A DNA stretch of 64,000 nucleotides, taken from assembly GCA_027022365.1 (NCBI GenBank), contig JALVYU010000031.1, positions 430,391 through 494,390 of the forward strand, given 5' to 3'. Positions within the stretch are counted from its first letter, which is position 1, and every line of letters begins with the position of its first letter. The notes beneath the pieces were generated by a model. It worked only from the letters and a program-made list of their open reading frames with translations. It searched no databases and was not told where the DNA came from. Below, in pieces: positions 1 to 7,950 of the stretch. Source of the stretch: Desulfurococcales archaeon. GTDB taxonomy: Archaea > Thermoproteota > Thermoprotei_A > Sulfolobales > Desulfurococcaceae. Made by a program: the position numbers and the translations under genes.

Positions 1-2
1 TA

Positions 3-500
3 AGCATTAAGGATATCCCGATAAGATATATACCAATACTCGATGCTCTAAGAAAGATCATTGGGGAATTAGAAGGGCTCGCAGAGATTGAATCGTTAAA
101 AGAGTTTACGAAGCAAATTGCTATACTGCTTGACAGTAAAGGATACTGGGAGAAGAAGCAGATCATTGTACATGAGGCATTCGATCTATTAGATATTGTT
201 GAGGAAATATATGAGAATGAAAAGACAACCGAGATCGATAGAGAATTACTCAGAAAGTACTGGAAGAAAAGGAAAGGTATAAAGGACGATAGGGAAGGAG
301 CGTCGGCGGAGTCAAGTCACGAGCTCGTTTCGCCCAGAAATTTCGCCGCTCATGCTGCTTTAAACCATAATGTGCTTGAGAAGATCAAGACGAGTGATGA
401 TGGAAAAGATATTGTTGAAATAGTTTACAACTACACTGATCTCAAGAAAACAATCAAGCAAATCGGCGATAAAACTAGTCTGATGAAATGTATATCTTGA
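3..500 (+). CDS. csx1: Csx1-family CARF-HEPN ribonuclease, C-terminal part
   Basis: Only the last 165 codons are visible; the gene enters from the left edge and ends at TGA 498-500. The tail contains RNFAAH (Arg codon 336-338, His codon 351-353), the R-x4-H catalytic signature of HEPN ribonucleases as found in Csx1/Csm6 effectors, followed by AALNHN. Known of the family: these RNases are switched on by cyclic oligoadenylate made by type III CRISPR complexes and cleave RNA without sequence preference. The cOA-binding CARF half would lie outside the window and cannot be checked. The CARF gene on the opposite strand (672-1505) supports a type III signalling neighbourhood. Alternative: another HEPN toxin. 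Confidence 0.72.
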   Translation, partial: SIKDIPIRYIPILDALRKIIGELEGLAEIESLKEFTKQIAILLDSKGYWEKKQIIVHEAFDLLDIVEEIYENEKTTEIDRELLRKYWKKRKGIKDDREGASAESSHELVSPRNFAAHAALNHNVLEKIKTSDDGKDIVEIVYNYTDLKKTIKQIGDKTSLMKCIS

Positions 501-671
501 TAATGGGATCCCTGCTGGAAGGAAATCAGTATACATGTTAGTAGACGATCTAGGGATGGGTGTCTTTATTGGTAAACAGTATCTCTAATACTGTATTTCA
601 ATTGGTGCCTCAGTGAGTTTGAGGAAGCTGTTCAACATCATTGATTGATGCTCTGTAAAAACATGTTTTTC

Positions 672-1505
672 TCACTGCTTCTCTATGCTTAGCAATGTTT
701 TTGCGAGCCTGACGGCTTCTGGTAGTGGTCTGCCGTTTATTGTTAGGCCCAGCCTATCGGTTACGGCCCATATCTCCTGGGGCAGCTTCTTCTCTGTGAG
801 TAGCAGGCTGAGGATCTTCTTCATGTTGTCTGTTAGCTCCAGCTCTATCACTGGTATTTCGATTATTCTTCTCATGTACTCGTGTATGTAGTACGCTGTA
901 TCTATTCCGAGGATGCTCGAGGCCAGGAGGAGGAACCCTGTCTCTGGCTTGAATCCCGCGGTGAGGTTTACTAGGACTCTGTCGTAGTCTCTGCTCTTGG
1001 CCACTCTCCAGGCGATCTTCTCGATGAGGTTCAGGATCCCTCTCCAGAAATCCCTGCCGAAGCCCTCGACCATGACCGCCTCGACGCCTCCGACCCGGTG
1101 GCCCTTCCCAAGGTACTCGTCCCCGAGGCCATGCCTCCCCAGGTACTCCATGATTATCCTCGACGCAAACATGCTCGTACCCGTATCGGTCGGGTACAGG
1201 ACGATATCGTGGATCACGCCGCTGTAACCCCTGCTTATCAGCAGGTCTACGTATCCCATGAAGGAGTTCAGCTCGGCGGAGGCCCGACGGGGATCAGACT
1301 GCACATACGCCAGGACATCCCTGAAAACACTGGACGATACACGGGCGTGCTCGCCCGCGTCCTTGTCCCAGAACGAGTCGGGCGCCGCGCGGGACCACTC
1401 CCTGAGCCTCTCCGCGTGCTTCCCGAGTATATCGTATTCAACAGCGTCTCGAGCCGCATTCCTAATAATACTGGTCCCAACCGTTGTCAAGTGGAGAAAC
1501 CTCAA
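672..1505 (-). CDS. CARF-domain protein, APE2256/Crn1 type (possible ring nuclease)
   Basis: 277 residues from a TTG start at 1505. The reading frame is open to an ATG at 1736, but the family's hallmark N-terminus (TTVGTSIIRNA, usually within the first ~15 residues) begins only here, and GGTGAT lies just before the TTG, so the longer start is unlikely. Visible motifs: TVGTS at about residues 8-12, YPTDTGTS near the middle, and NLTAGFKP at about residue 180; these form the ligand-binding edge of CARF domains. C-terminal ~60 residues are helical and may be a winged helix. By family knowledge such proteins bind cyclic tetra-adenylate; some degrade it and turn off Csx1. It faces a Csx1 gene, which fits that pairing. 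Whether it is a nuclease or only a sensor cannot be read from sequence. Confidence 0.72.
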   Translation of the reverse strand: MRFLHLTTVGTSIIRNAARDAVEYDILGKHAERLREWSRAAPDSFWDKDAGEHARVSSSVFRDVLAYVQSDPRRASAELNSFMGYVDLLISRGYSGVIHDIVLYPTDTGTSMFASRIIMEYLGRHGLGDEYLGKGHRVGGVEAVMVEGFGRDFWRGILNLIEKIAWRVAKSRDYDRVLVNLTAGFKPETGFLLLASSILGIDTAYYIHEYMRRIIEIPVIELELTDNMKKILSLLLTEKKLPQEIWAVTDRLGLTINGRPLPEAVRLAKTLLSIEKQ

Positions 1506-1736
1506 GAGATCACCACCAACCAGTAGTATTGTTCTAGTAGGAATAAAACATTGTCCGTCTCCCACAGGCCCACCCAGCCCCATATACCCTCTACGTGGAC
1601 GCTGATCCCCAGGGCGTCTCCAGGGATCTTGATCTTTTTCAATTATTGGATCTCTGGCGGATGTAAACCGGGGAGTTACCAGGCACCATAGCCCCCAAAC
1701 ACACAACCAGAACAAAAAAGACGAAATACAAATCAT

Positions 1737-2257
1737 AAAATCACAGCTGAGCCCTCAAACCCTTCCAGAGAGAATATCTCCCATGATCGCGCCACAGCCA
1801 CATACACTCGTCAGGAACACCTATTCAGCAAAAACGAACACCAAGCCACAGATAAACACCAACATGAACGACAACAACGTTCCACAGCCTCCCCATAAAA
1901 ACCCAAGAGAAAAACTGGTTACCCCTCCCCATCGTTCACAAAACGTTCGTTTCCCCAGTTCATTTTAACTGTTCATTTACGCCGGGAGAACATTGAGGAA
2001 AAATAATGCTGGATACAGCTGAGCTGTATAAACAACCGGACACGAAACAATTCTTCACCCACACCCCGAGCCGTTCAAATACTCGTCCACAGCCCGAGAA
2101 ACAACTATTATAGGGGGCGTTCACGAACAACAGTTCACAAACAATAAATTCGCCCACGTTCACATTTTTACGAACACCTCATCTGTTTCCTCTAATCAAA
2201 TTTACAGAAGAATATACTGGAGAAAAATTGAAAGAGAGCCCTGAAAGACCATATTAC
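1737..2257. other. Long intergenic region with clustered GTTCA boxes
   Basis: No convincing gene. Short ORFs here have poor composition. Between about 1933 and 2180 the pentamer GTTCA or its close relative GTTCG/GAAC recurs about nine times (near 1934, 1945, 1957, 1968, 2069, 2119, 2131, 2157, 2172), some as GTTCACGAAC inverted pairs. It lies between the CARF gene and the leader-distal end of array 1, so it may be a regulatory region or decayed sequence. Confidence 0.35.
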
Positions 2258-2610
2258 CTCCAGTTTATTCTTGTTTGTCTCTCGGATAAACACCACCACG
2301 TACCCCTTGATCAATAATCCGGTGCTCAACCTCTTTCAGTTCTATTTGTTTGTTTCATACCCATGACTTTCAGTTTTCTTTGTTTGTATCGATCACGCTT
2401 TGAATACCTTTCTTACGGGCGTATTCCCAGAACTCATAGCTTTCAGTTATTTGTATTTGTTTCCCTTCAAATCCCGACTACTGGGCGAATAATCCCGAAT
2501 ACGAAGAGATAATCTTTCAGTTTTTTGTGTTTGTTTCTGGATGGTTCTCAATTAGCTTCTGGAACGAATACAAGTATATCATCATCCTTTCAGTTCTTTT
2601 TGTTTGTTTC
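2258..2610 (-). CRISPR. CRISPR array 1, degenerate repeats, ~50-bp spacers
   Basis: Six 24-bp repeat copies at 2258-2281 (very degenerate), 2333-2356, 2367-2390, 2440-2463, 2514-2537 and 2587-2610. On the + strand each of the last five begins CTTTCAGTT and ends TTTGTTTC or TTTGTATC, but the central six to eight bases differ in every copy. Spacers are 51, 10, 49, 50 and 49 bp; the 10-bp one is a deletion relic. The leader is on the right, so transcription is leftward. The repeat belongs to the same family as array 2 and is distinct from arrays 3 and 4. Unusually, even the leader-proximal repeat is divergent. Confidence 0.85.
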
Positions 2611-2775
2611 TGTTCTTGTTTGTTTATTTGGTTGTTTTAATATTTTATGTTTTGCTCTGGTGTTTTCCCCAACGATCCATTGGCCCGGTGAGAGCCACCA
2701 TAAACCGGTTGGTATAGATCAGCGATAAAGTGTTAAGCATAGGCTAACACAGAATATGGTGGGGGTTGTCTTGGT
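2611..2775 (-). promoter_or_regulatory. Leader of CRISPR array 1, shared with the cas6 promoter
   Basis: About 160 bp lying between array 1 and cas6. It is a near-copy, inverted, of the leader at 6263-6428: a 45-bp block (2616-2660 versus 6379-6423) and a 40-bp block (2700-2739 versus 6299-6338) are identical. The A/T-rich part (TTTTAATATTTTATG on the + strand) about 30-40 bp from the first repeat is a likely TATA element for the array. The cas6 side carries GGTGGGGG, so the element probably works as a bidirectional promoter. Confidence 0.8.
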
Positions 2776-3667
2776 TTTGTTTGGGGACTTGTTTGGTGGT
2801 AGGTGGTTGTTTGAGTCGGGTGTTTCCGGGTATTTTTTGCTGCGTGTTGTTGTTAGGGTTGTTTGTGATGGTGGCTGGGTGGTTCTGCCTCCTTTTACGG
2901 GGAAGGTTGTGAAGTCATTACTTATCCGTGGTTTTGGTGGGCTGGATAGTGTTTTTGGCGGTGTGTTTAACCCTAAGCCGATCCATGTCTCGCCCCTGCT
3001 TGTTGGTGGTAGGTGGTTGTGGAAGCGGGGCGGTGAGAGGGGGGTTCTCCGTGTCCGGTGCGGGTCTGAGGCGGTCTTCTATGTTGGGTGTACTGAAGAT
3101 GTTGCGGGGATGGTTTTTAGTGGTGTTGAGGGGCTGAGTGGTGCTGAGCTATTTAATGCCCGCTGGGAGCTCGTCTCCCTGGATATTGAGAGGTATGATC
3201 TCCCCTCGGAGGACCTGGGCATCGGGATCGATGGGCATGACAGGGTTGTCGTGGAGTTTAAGAGCCCCGCCATACTCGTCGATCCCTATAAGGCCTCGCC
3301 CAGCAACCCGAGGTTCCTGCCGCTTGCAGGGGTCTTGTTCTCGTACAATATAGGTGATCTGCTCCGTATGAGGAGGCGGGAGCATAGATGGGAGTCGAGG
3401 TTCTGGGCCGCTGTCGATATTGTCAATGCTGTCCTGCACGAGCATAGACGTATACTGGACAACATATATACCGTCACGTATAACTATGATGGCAGGATAG
3501 GCTACGGGGTCGGCGGCAGGGCGGTCTACTATATCGTTAAGAGGATTATAAGGGAGAAGCCCTGGGTCAAGGCGTTCCTGGAAAACATAATCGTGCATGC
3601 AAGGATCATGGGCGTAGGCTCGAGCAGGGCGAACGGATTCGGCCACGTATCTATAAGGCTAGAGTGA
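2756..3667 (+). CDS. cas6: Cas6-family CRISPR RNA endoribonuclease (I-D-like locus)
   Basis: About 303 residues. The C-terminus has the glycine-rich loop GVGSSRANGFGHVSIRL that marks Cas6/RAMP proteins, and the N-terminal strand YFLLRVVVRVVCDGG followed by a GKVVKSLLI helix is the usual Cas6 opening. Cas6 cuts the pre-crRNA within each repeat. The annotated ATG lies inside a sequence shared with the other leader, where it is non-coding, so the true start may be TTG at 2771 or 2777, after the shared GGTGGGGG. The gene reads away from array 1 and converges on csc1 with an 18-bp gap. The first ~350 bp are T/G-rich, unlike the rest. A second, different Cas6 is encoded at 34689, so each repeat family may have its own processing enzyme. 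Confidence 0.8.
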   Translation: MVGVVLVLFGDLFGGRWLFESGVSGYFLLRVVVRVVCDGGWVVLPPFTGKVVKSLLIRGFGGLDSVFGGVFNPKPIHVSPLLVGGRWLWKRGGERGVLRVRCGSEAVFYVGCTEDVAGMVFSGVEGLSGAELFNARWELVSLDIERYDLPSEDLGIGIDGHDRVVVEFKSPAILVDPYKASPSNPRFLPLAGVLFSYNIGDLLRMRRREHRWESRFWAAVDIVNAVLHEHRRILDNIYTVTYNYDGRIGYGVGGRAVYYIVKRIIREKPWVKAFLENIIVHARIMGVGSSRANGFGHVSIRLE

Positions 3668-3685
3668 CAACCGCCTCATCACCGC

Positions 3686-4426
3686 CTACCCGGCCACGAG
3701 GCCCCTGGGTAATGGCACGTACTCGGCCCTGATCCTCCCCCTATAGCTGTACGTTATCTTGTACATGGGTGCTGCGCGGACGTAGCCTATGATGCTTTTC
3801 TCGCCTATGAAGGGATTGTTTCTCGTGACTAGGACGGCGCTGTAGTCTCTCACGTCTACCCCCATCTCCTTCATGTCGCCTATGTTTACCGGTATGGTTG
3901 AGTGGCCCTTATACAGTGGGCCCGCCTCTACGATCTTGTCTGGACGGATAATCCTTGCCCTGATTATCCCCCACCGCTTCTTACCGATCCTAATGTATCT
4001 CGGCAGGGGCTTTTGGGGGTCGTGTATGATTATGGTCTTGTACAGGGAGCCGGGCCCCACCGCGTAGTAGTGTACCTGCAGGGGGTGTACCAGCTTCGGC
4101 TTAGCCTTCTCTGGGATCGCCAGTGTCTCCGGCGTCGGCGACAGGAATATCCTTGTATAGGACACGTGGATCGGCTCCGCCGGGTAAACGTAGAAGCCTT
4201 CCCTGATGGCCTCTGAAACCACCCTGTAGCTCGGGGGAATGGTTCTCCCCATGATGGTCTCCGAGCTGTAGCCTAGGAACCCGTAGATCAGCGGGTAGTT
4301 GTGTATGAAGGGGTGCGTACGGATCATGGGGCCCGGGGACAGTGTTGATTCCTTTATGCTCTCCTGCATCTTGGAAAACACTAGTAGTCCGTGGACTTCG
4401 AGGTAGGCTATGCTTACCGTGCGCAT
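3686..4426 (-). CDS. csc1: Csc1-like type I-D Cas5 protein
   Basis: 246 residues. The N-terminal part has a RAMP-type strand (IAYLEVHGLLVFSK) and then a segment HNYPLIYGFLGYS, matching the NYAL-YALG-type segment that I recall as typical of Csc1, the Cas5 protein of type I-D. Csc1 caps the 5' handle of the crRNA in the surveillance complex. The gene lies 3 bp downstream of the Cas3'-Csc2 fusion on the same strand, so it is cotranscribed with its expected backbone partner. No helicase or nuclease motif is seen. The assignment rests on family memory plus context; a diverged Cas5 of another subtype is the main alternative. Confidence 0.68.
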   Translation of the reverse strand: MRTVSIAYLEVHGLLVFSKMQESIKESTLSPGPMIRTHPFIHNYPLIYGFLGYSSETIMGRTIPPSYRVVSEAIREGFYVYPAEPIHVSYTRIFLSPTPETLAIPEKAKPKLVHPLQVHYYAVGPGSLYKTIIIHDPQKPLPRYIRIGKKRWGIIRARIIRPDKIVEAGPLYKGHSTIPVNIGDMKEMGVDVRDYSAVLVTRNNPFIGEKSIIGYVRAAPMYKITYSYRGRIRAEYVPLPRGLVAG

Positions 4427-4429
4427 CTC

Positions 4430-6262
4430 CTACTTCTTCCCCTTCTTCTTTCCTTCCCTGCCAGCCAGCTTTGCGAGCTCGTCATGCTTTGCCTTGGCGT
4501 CACTCCACGCCTCCCTGGCAATATTTTTGAGGTCGGCCTCTCTCCTCACCGTCTCTGCGATGCCGCTGCTTATACAGTATTTGGCGTACGGCGTGGCCTT
4601 CCCGATCTCCCTGATGTAGCCCTTATAGATCGTCAGTGCCTCCTCAGGGGTCTTCGGGGCGGAGGACAGTATTTTAAGGGCCGCCTCATAGCCGCTCCCC
4701 ACCTCGTAGGGAGCCGCTATCAGCCCAGCGATCTCAACTGCTACTCTGCCGAAGTGCGTCTGAACGGCGCCGAGGCGATCGATGGTGGCGAGGCTGTAGA
4801 GTACTAGTAGGAGCTCGTTCCACGTCAGGTTCTTCAGGGCGATCTTGCCGACGAACAGTACTCCGGGCTTCACAGCGCGGTCCTGGAGGAGCGCCTGCCC
4901 GGTCACGTGGAGCGCCTCGTCCACCGCGTTCCTCGTGAAGGTGAATGTAGCGTCTTCCTCCCTAACAACAGCGTAGTAGACGTCCCCCTCGACCCTGCTC
5001 TTCACATTATAGTCTCCGCCCTGGACGGCGAACCCGTAGATGAGGCAGGCCGGGCATCTCCCACAGTACCCGACGCCCTTGGATCCGCCTGTGACGTTTA
5101 CTATGCACTGCCACCCGCCGCCCAGCAGCTCCTCGAGAACCGCTGATGTCTCCAGCGTGTAGCTTATCCTGTCGAGCACCACGAGGGCTTGGGCCCCGGC
5201 TTTCTCGGCGTACTCTACTGCTTCCCGGCTGTGCAGCCTAACGTGTGTGGACATGAGCTTCTGCACGGTGTATATGTTGATCAGGCCCGGCCTCCCGGCC
5301 TCCACGGCGTCCCCCCTACCGTACCCGTAGAAGGTGATCCGGGCCGGGAGCTTGACGAGGTCTCCGCCGCCACTCCCGCTCTCCTCAACCTTGCCTACTA
5401 CGGGCACATCCAGTGCCTCAAGGTGCTTCTCGATGCCGGGTATCGGCGTCGCCGTGGAGAGTATTGTCAGCGAGCCGCTCTCCGCGAACAGCTTGACCAG
5501 TGCCAGGCTGGAAAGGTAGTCCAAGAGACCCCAGGAATGGTACTCGTCGAAGAAGACGATCGGCTTGCTGCCGAGCCGTAGATTAACCGTTCCCAGCCTG
5601 GCAAGCCTGTCCTTCAAGCCCGTGATTCGGGGCTCCACCCCCTCGAGAATACTGGATATATAGCGCGCCGTCCTCTCGTAGTCGCCGTAGACGCCGAGCA
5701 GGACGTAGTAAAAGAGATCAGGGGTGGCGAGCACGACGCTGTAGTCCGGGTCAATCCTCATCAGCTCACCGCTGATCCTTACGAGCATGTCGAGGTGCCC
5801 CAAACCCCTAAAACCACCAGTCTCGCCGAGCTCCCCCAGGATCCTCCCGCTGATACGGGCCAAGACGAGCTTCTCGCCGCCCGGCCCCACATACAGCCGG
5901 AAAACCCTGTCCCTCCAATCACCGAACACGCTCAAACCATATCCTAGAGCCCTCTCAACAATATTCCCGACACTCCTGAACTGGTCATCCAGCAACTCAT
6001 TACTAGGATAAAGACCTAGGCAGCCAAACCCCCTCAAGCCAGCCTCCCGGAAAACCTCATAGCCGAGGAGAAGACACAAAGACTTACCCGCACCAGTAGG
6101 AGCAGAAACAAGGACAACCCCAGGCCCAACACCACCAGAGACAAAACCACCTATAATGCTGAGAACACGCTCCTGAAAACCCCTAAGCCAAAAAGAACCA
6201 AACCTCTTACCGCTCTTACTAACAAAAACACCTCCAACAGACAAATCATGCACCAACACCAA
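4430..6262 (-). CDS. Fusion of a Cas3' RecA1 helicase domain with a complete Csc2 (Cas7)
   Basis: 610 residues in one open frame. Residues 1-~280 are a superfamily 2 helicase first RecA domain of the type I-D Cas3' kind: Walker A APTGAGKS (54-61), PSNELLDDQ (~86-94), DEYH box (239-242), STATP motif III (269-273). No second RecA domain follows: motifs IV-VI and any GRxxR arginine finger are absent. After a G/S-rich stretch (~294-300), residues ~325-600 are a Csc2: INIYTVQKL, the three cysteines of CGRCPACLIYGFA (400, 403, 406), KSRV, and a K/E-rich tail. Csc2 forms the crRNA-binding backbone of I-D complexes. The fusion would tether an ATP-binding lobe to each backbone copy; without RecA2 it is unlikely to translocate DNA. 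Start is TTG 6262 (or TTG 6256), just after GGTGGGGG in leader 2. Confidence 0.78.
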   Translation of the reverse strand: MVLVHDLSVGGVFVSKSGKRFGSFWLRGFQERVLSIIGGFVSGGVGPGVVLVSAPTGAGKSLCLLLGYEVFREAGLRGFGCLGLYPSNELLDDQFRSVGNIVERALGYGLSVFGDWRDRVFRLYVGPGGEKLVLARISGRILGELGETGGFRGLGHLDMLVRISGELMRIDPDYSVVLATPDLFYYVLLGVYGDYERTARYISSILEGVEPRITGLKDRLARLGTVNLRLGSKPIVFFDEYHSWGLLDYLSSLALVKLFAESGSLTILSTATPIPGIEKHLEALDVPVVGKVEESGSGGGDLVKLPARITFYGYGRGDAVEAGRPGLINIYTVQKLMSTHVRLHSREAVEYAEKAGAQALVVLDRISYTLETSAVLEELLGGGWQCIVNVTGGSKGVGYCGRCPACLIYGFAVQGGDYNVKSRVEGDVYYAVVREEDATFTFTRNAVDEALHVTGQALLQDRAVKPGVLFVGKIALKNLTWNELLLVLYSLATIDRLGAVQTHFGRVAVEIAGLIAAPYEVGSGYEAALKILSSAPKTPEEALTIYKGYIREIGKATPYAKYCISSGIAETVRREADLKNIAREAWSDAKAKHDELAKLAGREGKKKGKK

Positions 6263-6428
6263 GACAAGACAACCCCCACCTTATTCTCTGTTAATTATTG
6301 CTTAACACTTTATCGCTGATCTATACCAACCGGTTTATGGATGCTCTCATTGGGCCAGTGGATCGTTGGTGGGAGTACCCAGAGCAAAACATAAAATATT
6401 AAAACAACCAAATAAACAAACAAAAACG
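6263..6428 (+). promoter_or_regulatory. Leader of CRISPR array 2, shared with the fusion-gene promoter
   Basis: Inverted near-copy of leader 1 with the identical blocks described there. It sits between the start of the Cas3'-Csc2 gene (leftward) and array 2 (rightward). The A/T-rich stretch CATAAAATATTAAAAC at about 6389-6405 is a plausible TATA region for array 2. The 40-bp conserved block at 6299-6338, close to the cas gene start in both copies, is a candidate regulator site for the cas genes. Confidence 0.8.
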
Positions 6429-6675
6429 GTTACAAACAGATAGAACTGAAAGTTTATCCGTTATCCCCTTGATCTCCTTATCTATTTTTCCTATCTCTAC
6501 TGTTACAAACAGATAGAACTGAAAGTCATTATATCGCTCTTGCTCTTCAGCAGCGCCTTCAGCTCGTCCCTCATAGAAACAAACAGATAGAACTGAAAGC
6601 GTCTACGGCATGAGCATATGGGAGACCCCGGAGCACGAGACCCTCTACACGGATACAAACAGATAAAACTGAAAG
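6429..6675 (+). CRISPR. CRISPR array 2, four repeats, ~50-bp spacers
   Basis: Four 24-bp repeats at 6429-6452, 6502-6525, 6576-6599 and 6652-6675. They start GTTACAAACAG (first two), GAAACAAACAG (third) or GATACAAACAG (fourth) and end ACTGAAAG; the last also has AAAACT for GAACT. Spacers are 49, 50 and 52 bp. The 49 bp after the last repeat (6676-6724) have spacer-like length and composition, suggesting one more unit that lost its repeat. Repeat is the reverse complement of the array 1 family. The leader is on the left. Confidence 0.9.
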
Positions 6676-6738
6676 TGTTCCTGTTTTCGGGCTTCGTGAT
6701 ACTAATAATAGGGTGGGTGCTCCATATCACTTGGTGTG

Positions 6739-7887
6739 ATGGTTAAGGATTGGTGGCGTGAGTGGGTCGTTATGGGTGGCCGGATAGCTCTTCTCCATGC
6801 GTTCATGGATATTCTCGGCGGCGGCGAGTATCTTATGTTGCAGATGGCTGTTGCTCTGCGTAGGGTGAACTATGACTTGGACCTGTACACGGTCACGCCT
6901 CCTCCGTGGCGGGATATTGAGCGGATATTCGGGATAAGGGATCCGGAGAAGCTGTTCCGCCGTGTCCATGTCCATGAGGAGCTGAACCCGTTCCGGTTTG
7001 GGCGCGGCAGGTTTGTCCGGCTGAAGCGTCTCCTAGCCTATCATGGCTTCTTCAAGATGTTTAACCGTGAGCGCCTTAGGGACATGTATGACTTGATCGT
7101 GGACACGCAGAGCAATACGGCGTCACCGGTTGATCTCGCCTACATACACTACCCTGTGATAGCGGAGACGTACTCGAAGAAGACCCCCCTCTACGACGCC
7201 TACAGCGTCCTTGTCAAGCTACTCTACCGTCTATGGTTCGGCAAACCTATGAGCAGATTAATAGCAACCAACTCATCTTGGACGGCGAGAATCATAAAGA
7301 AATACTATGGGGTCGAGGCACATGTCCTGCACCCGCCCGTGGACACGAGCGCTTTCCAGGGGAGATGCGGTGGTCCTAGGGAGAAAATAATAGTCACACT
7401 ATCGCGTCTGACCCCGGAGAAGAACATCCCGGCAGTATCCGTAGTCGCATCCATGCTGCCGGGGTACCGCTACATAGTCATGGGGAGGCCCGACGACCGC
7501 CGCGTATACGAGGAGCTCGTCGGGATCCCGGGGCTCGAGGTCCTAACAGATCTGCCCAGGGAGGAAGTGGCGGGGATACTCTGCAGGGCAAAATACTATG
7601 TACACCCCCCGTTCAGGGAGCACTTCGGCATAGCCGTCGTGGAGGCCATGGCGGCAGGTCTGGTTCCATTCGTCTACTATGACAGCGGCTCCTGCACCGA
7701 CATAGTCTCCCGTGTCGATAGCCGCCTATGCTATAAGGACGTATCAGAAGTGCCGCGCATGATAAAGTGGATCGAGGAGAAAGGCCTATGGGAGGAGCTG
7801 AGCGTGAAGGCCGGAAGAGCGGCAGAGATGTTTAGTGTGGAGCGCTTCTACGACCGTGTGGCGAGGTTCTTCTCAACACTCTTATAA
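6739..7887 (+). CDS. Family 4-type glycosyltransferase
   Basis: About 382 residues with a GT-B fold signature. N-terminal domain opens with GGRIALLHAFMDILGGGE (the acceptor-side strand and glycine loop). The C-terminal domain has LSRLTPEKN and the E-x7-E nucleotide-sugar motif in REHFGIAVVEAMAAG. It transfers a sugar from an activated donor, here probably onto a lipid-linked or surface glycan. ATG 6739 follows GGTG closely; ATG 6772 would place the family's usual start at residue 1 and is equally possible. It begins 64 bp after the last repeat of array 2 and is followed by methyltransferase and sulfotransferase genes, a set consistent with surface-glycan decoration. Confidence 0.82.
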   Translation: MVKDWWREWVVMGGRIALLHAFMDILGGGEYLMLQMAVALRRVNYDLDLYTVTPPPWRDIERIFGIRDPEKLFRRVHVHEELNPFRFGRGRFVRLKRLLAYHGFFKMFNRERLRDMYDLIVDTQSNTASPVDLAYIHYPVIAETYSKKTPLYDAYSVLVKLLYRLWFGKPMSRLIATNSSWTARIIKKYYGVEAHVLHPPVDTSAFQGRCGGPREKIIVTLSRLTPEKNIPAVSVVASMLPGYRYIVMGRPDDRRVYEELVGIPGLEVLTDLPREEVAGILCRAKYYVHPPFREHFGIAVVEAMAAGLVPFVYYDSGSCTDIVSRVDSRLCYKDVSEVPRMIKWIEEKGLWEELSVKAGRAAEMFSVERFYDRVARFFSTLL

Positions 7888-7950
7888 CCTCCTAGCAAGA
7901 ACTATATTTGAACAGCTTATTCATCACCATAATAGACGAGATGAATAGTT

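Noticed and set aside
5290..5400. A hidden frameshift that removed RecA2 in the fusion gene
   Set aside because: No RecA2 motifs are seen in the other frames nearby and the open frame is continuous; kept only as a test in the findings.
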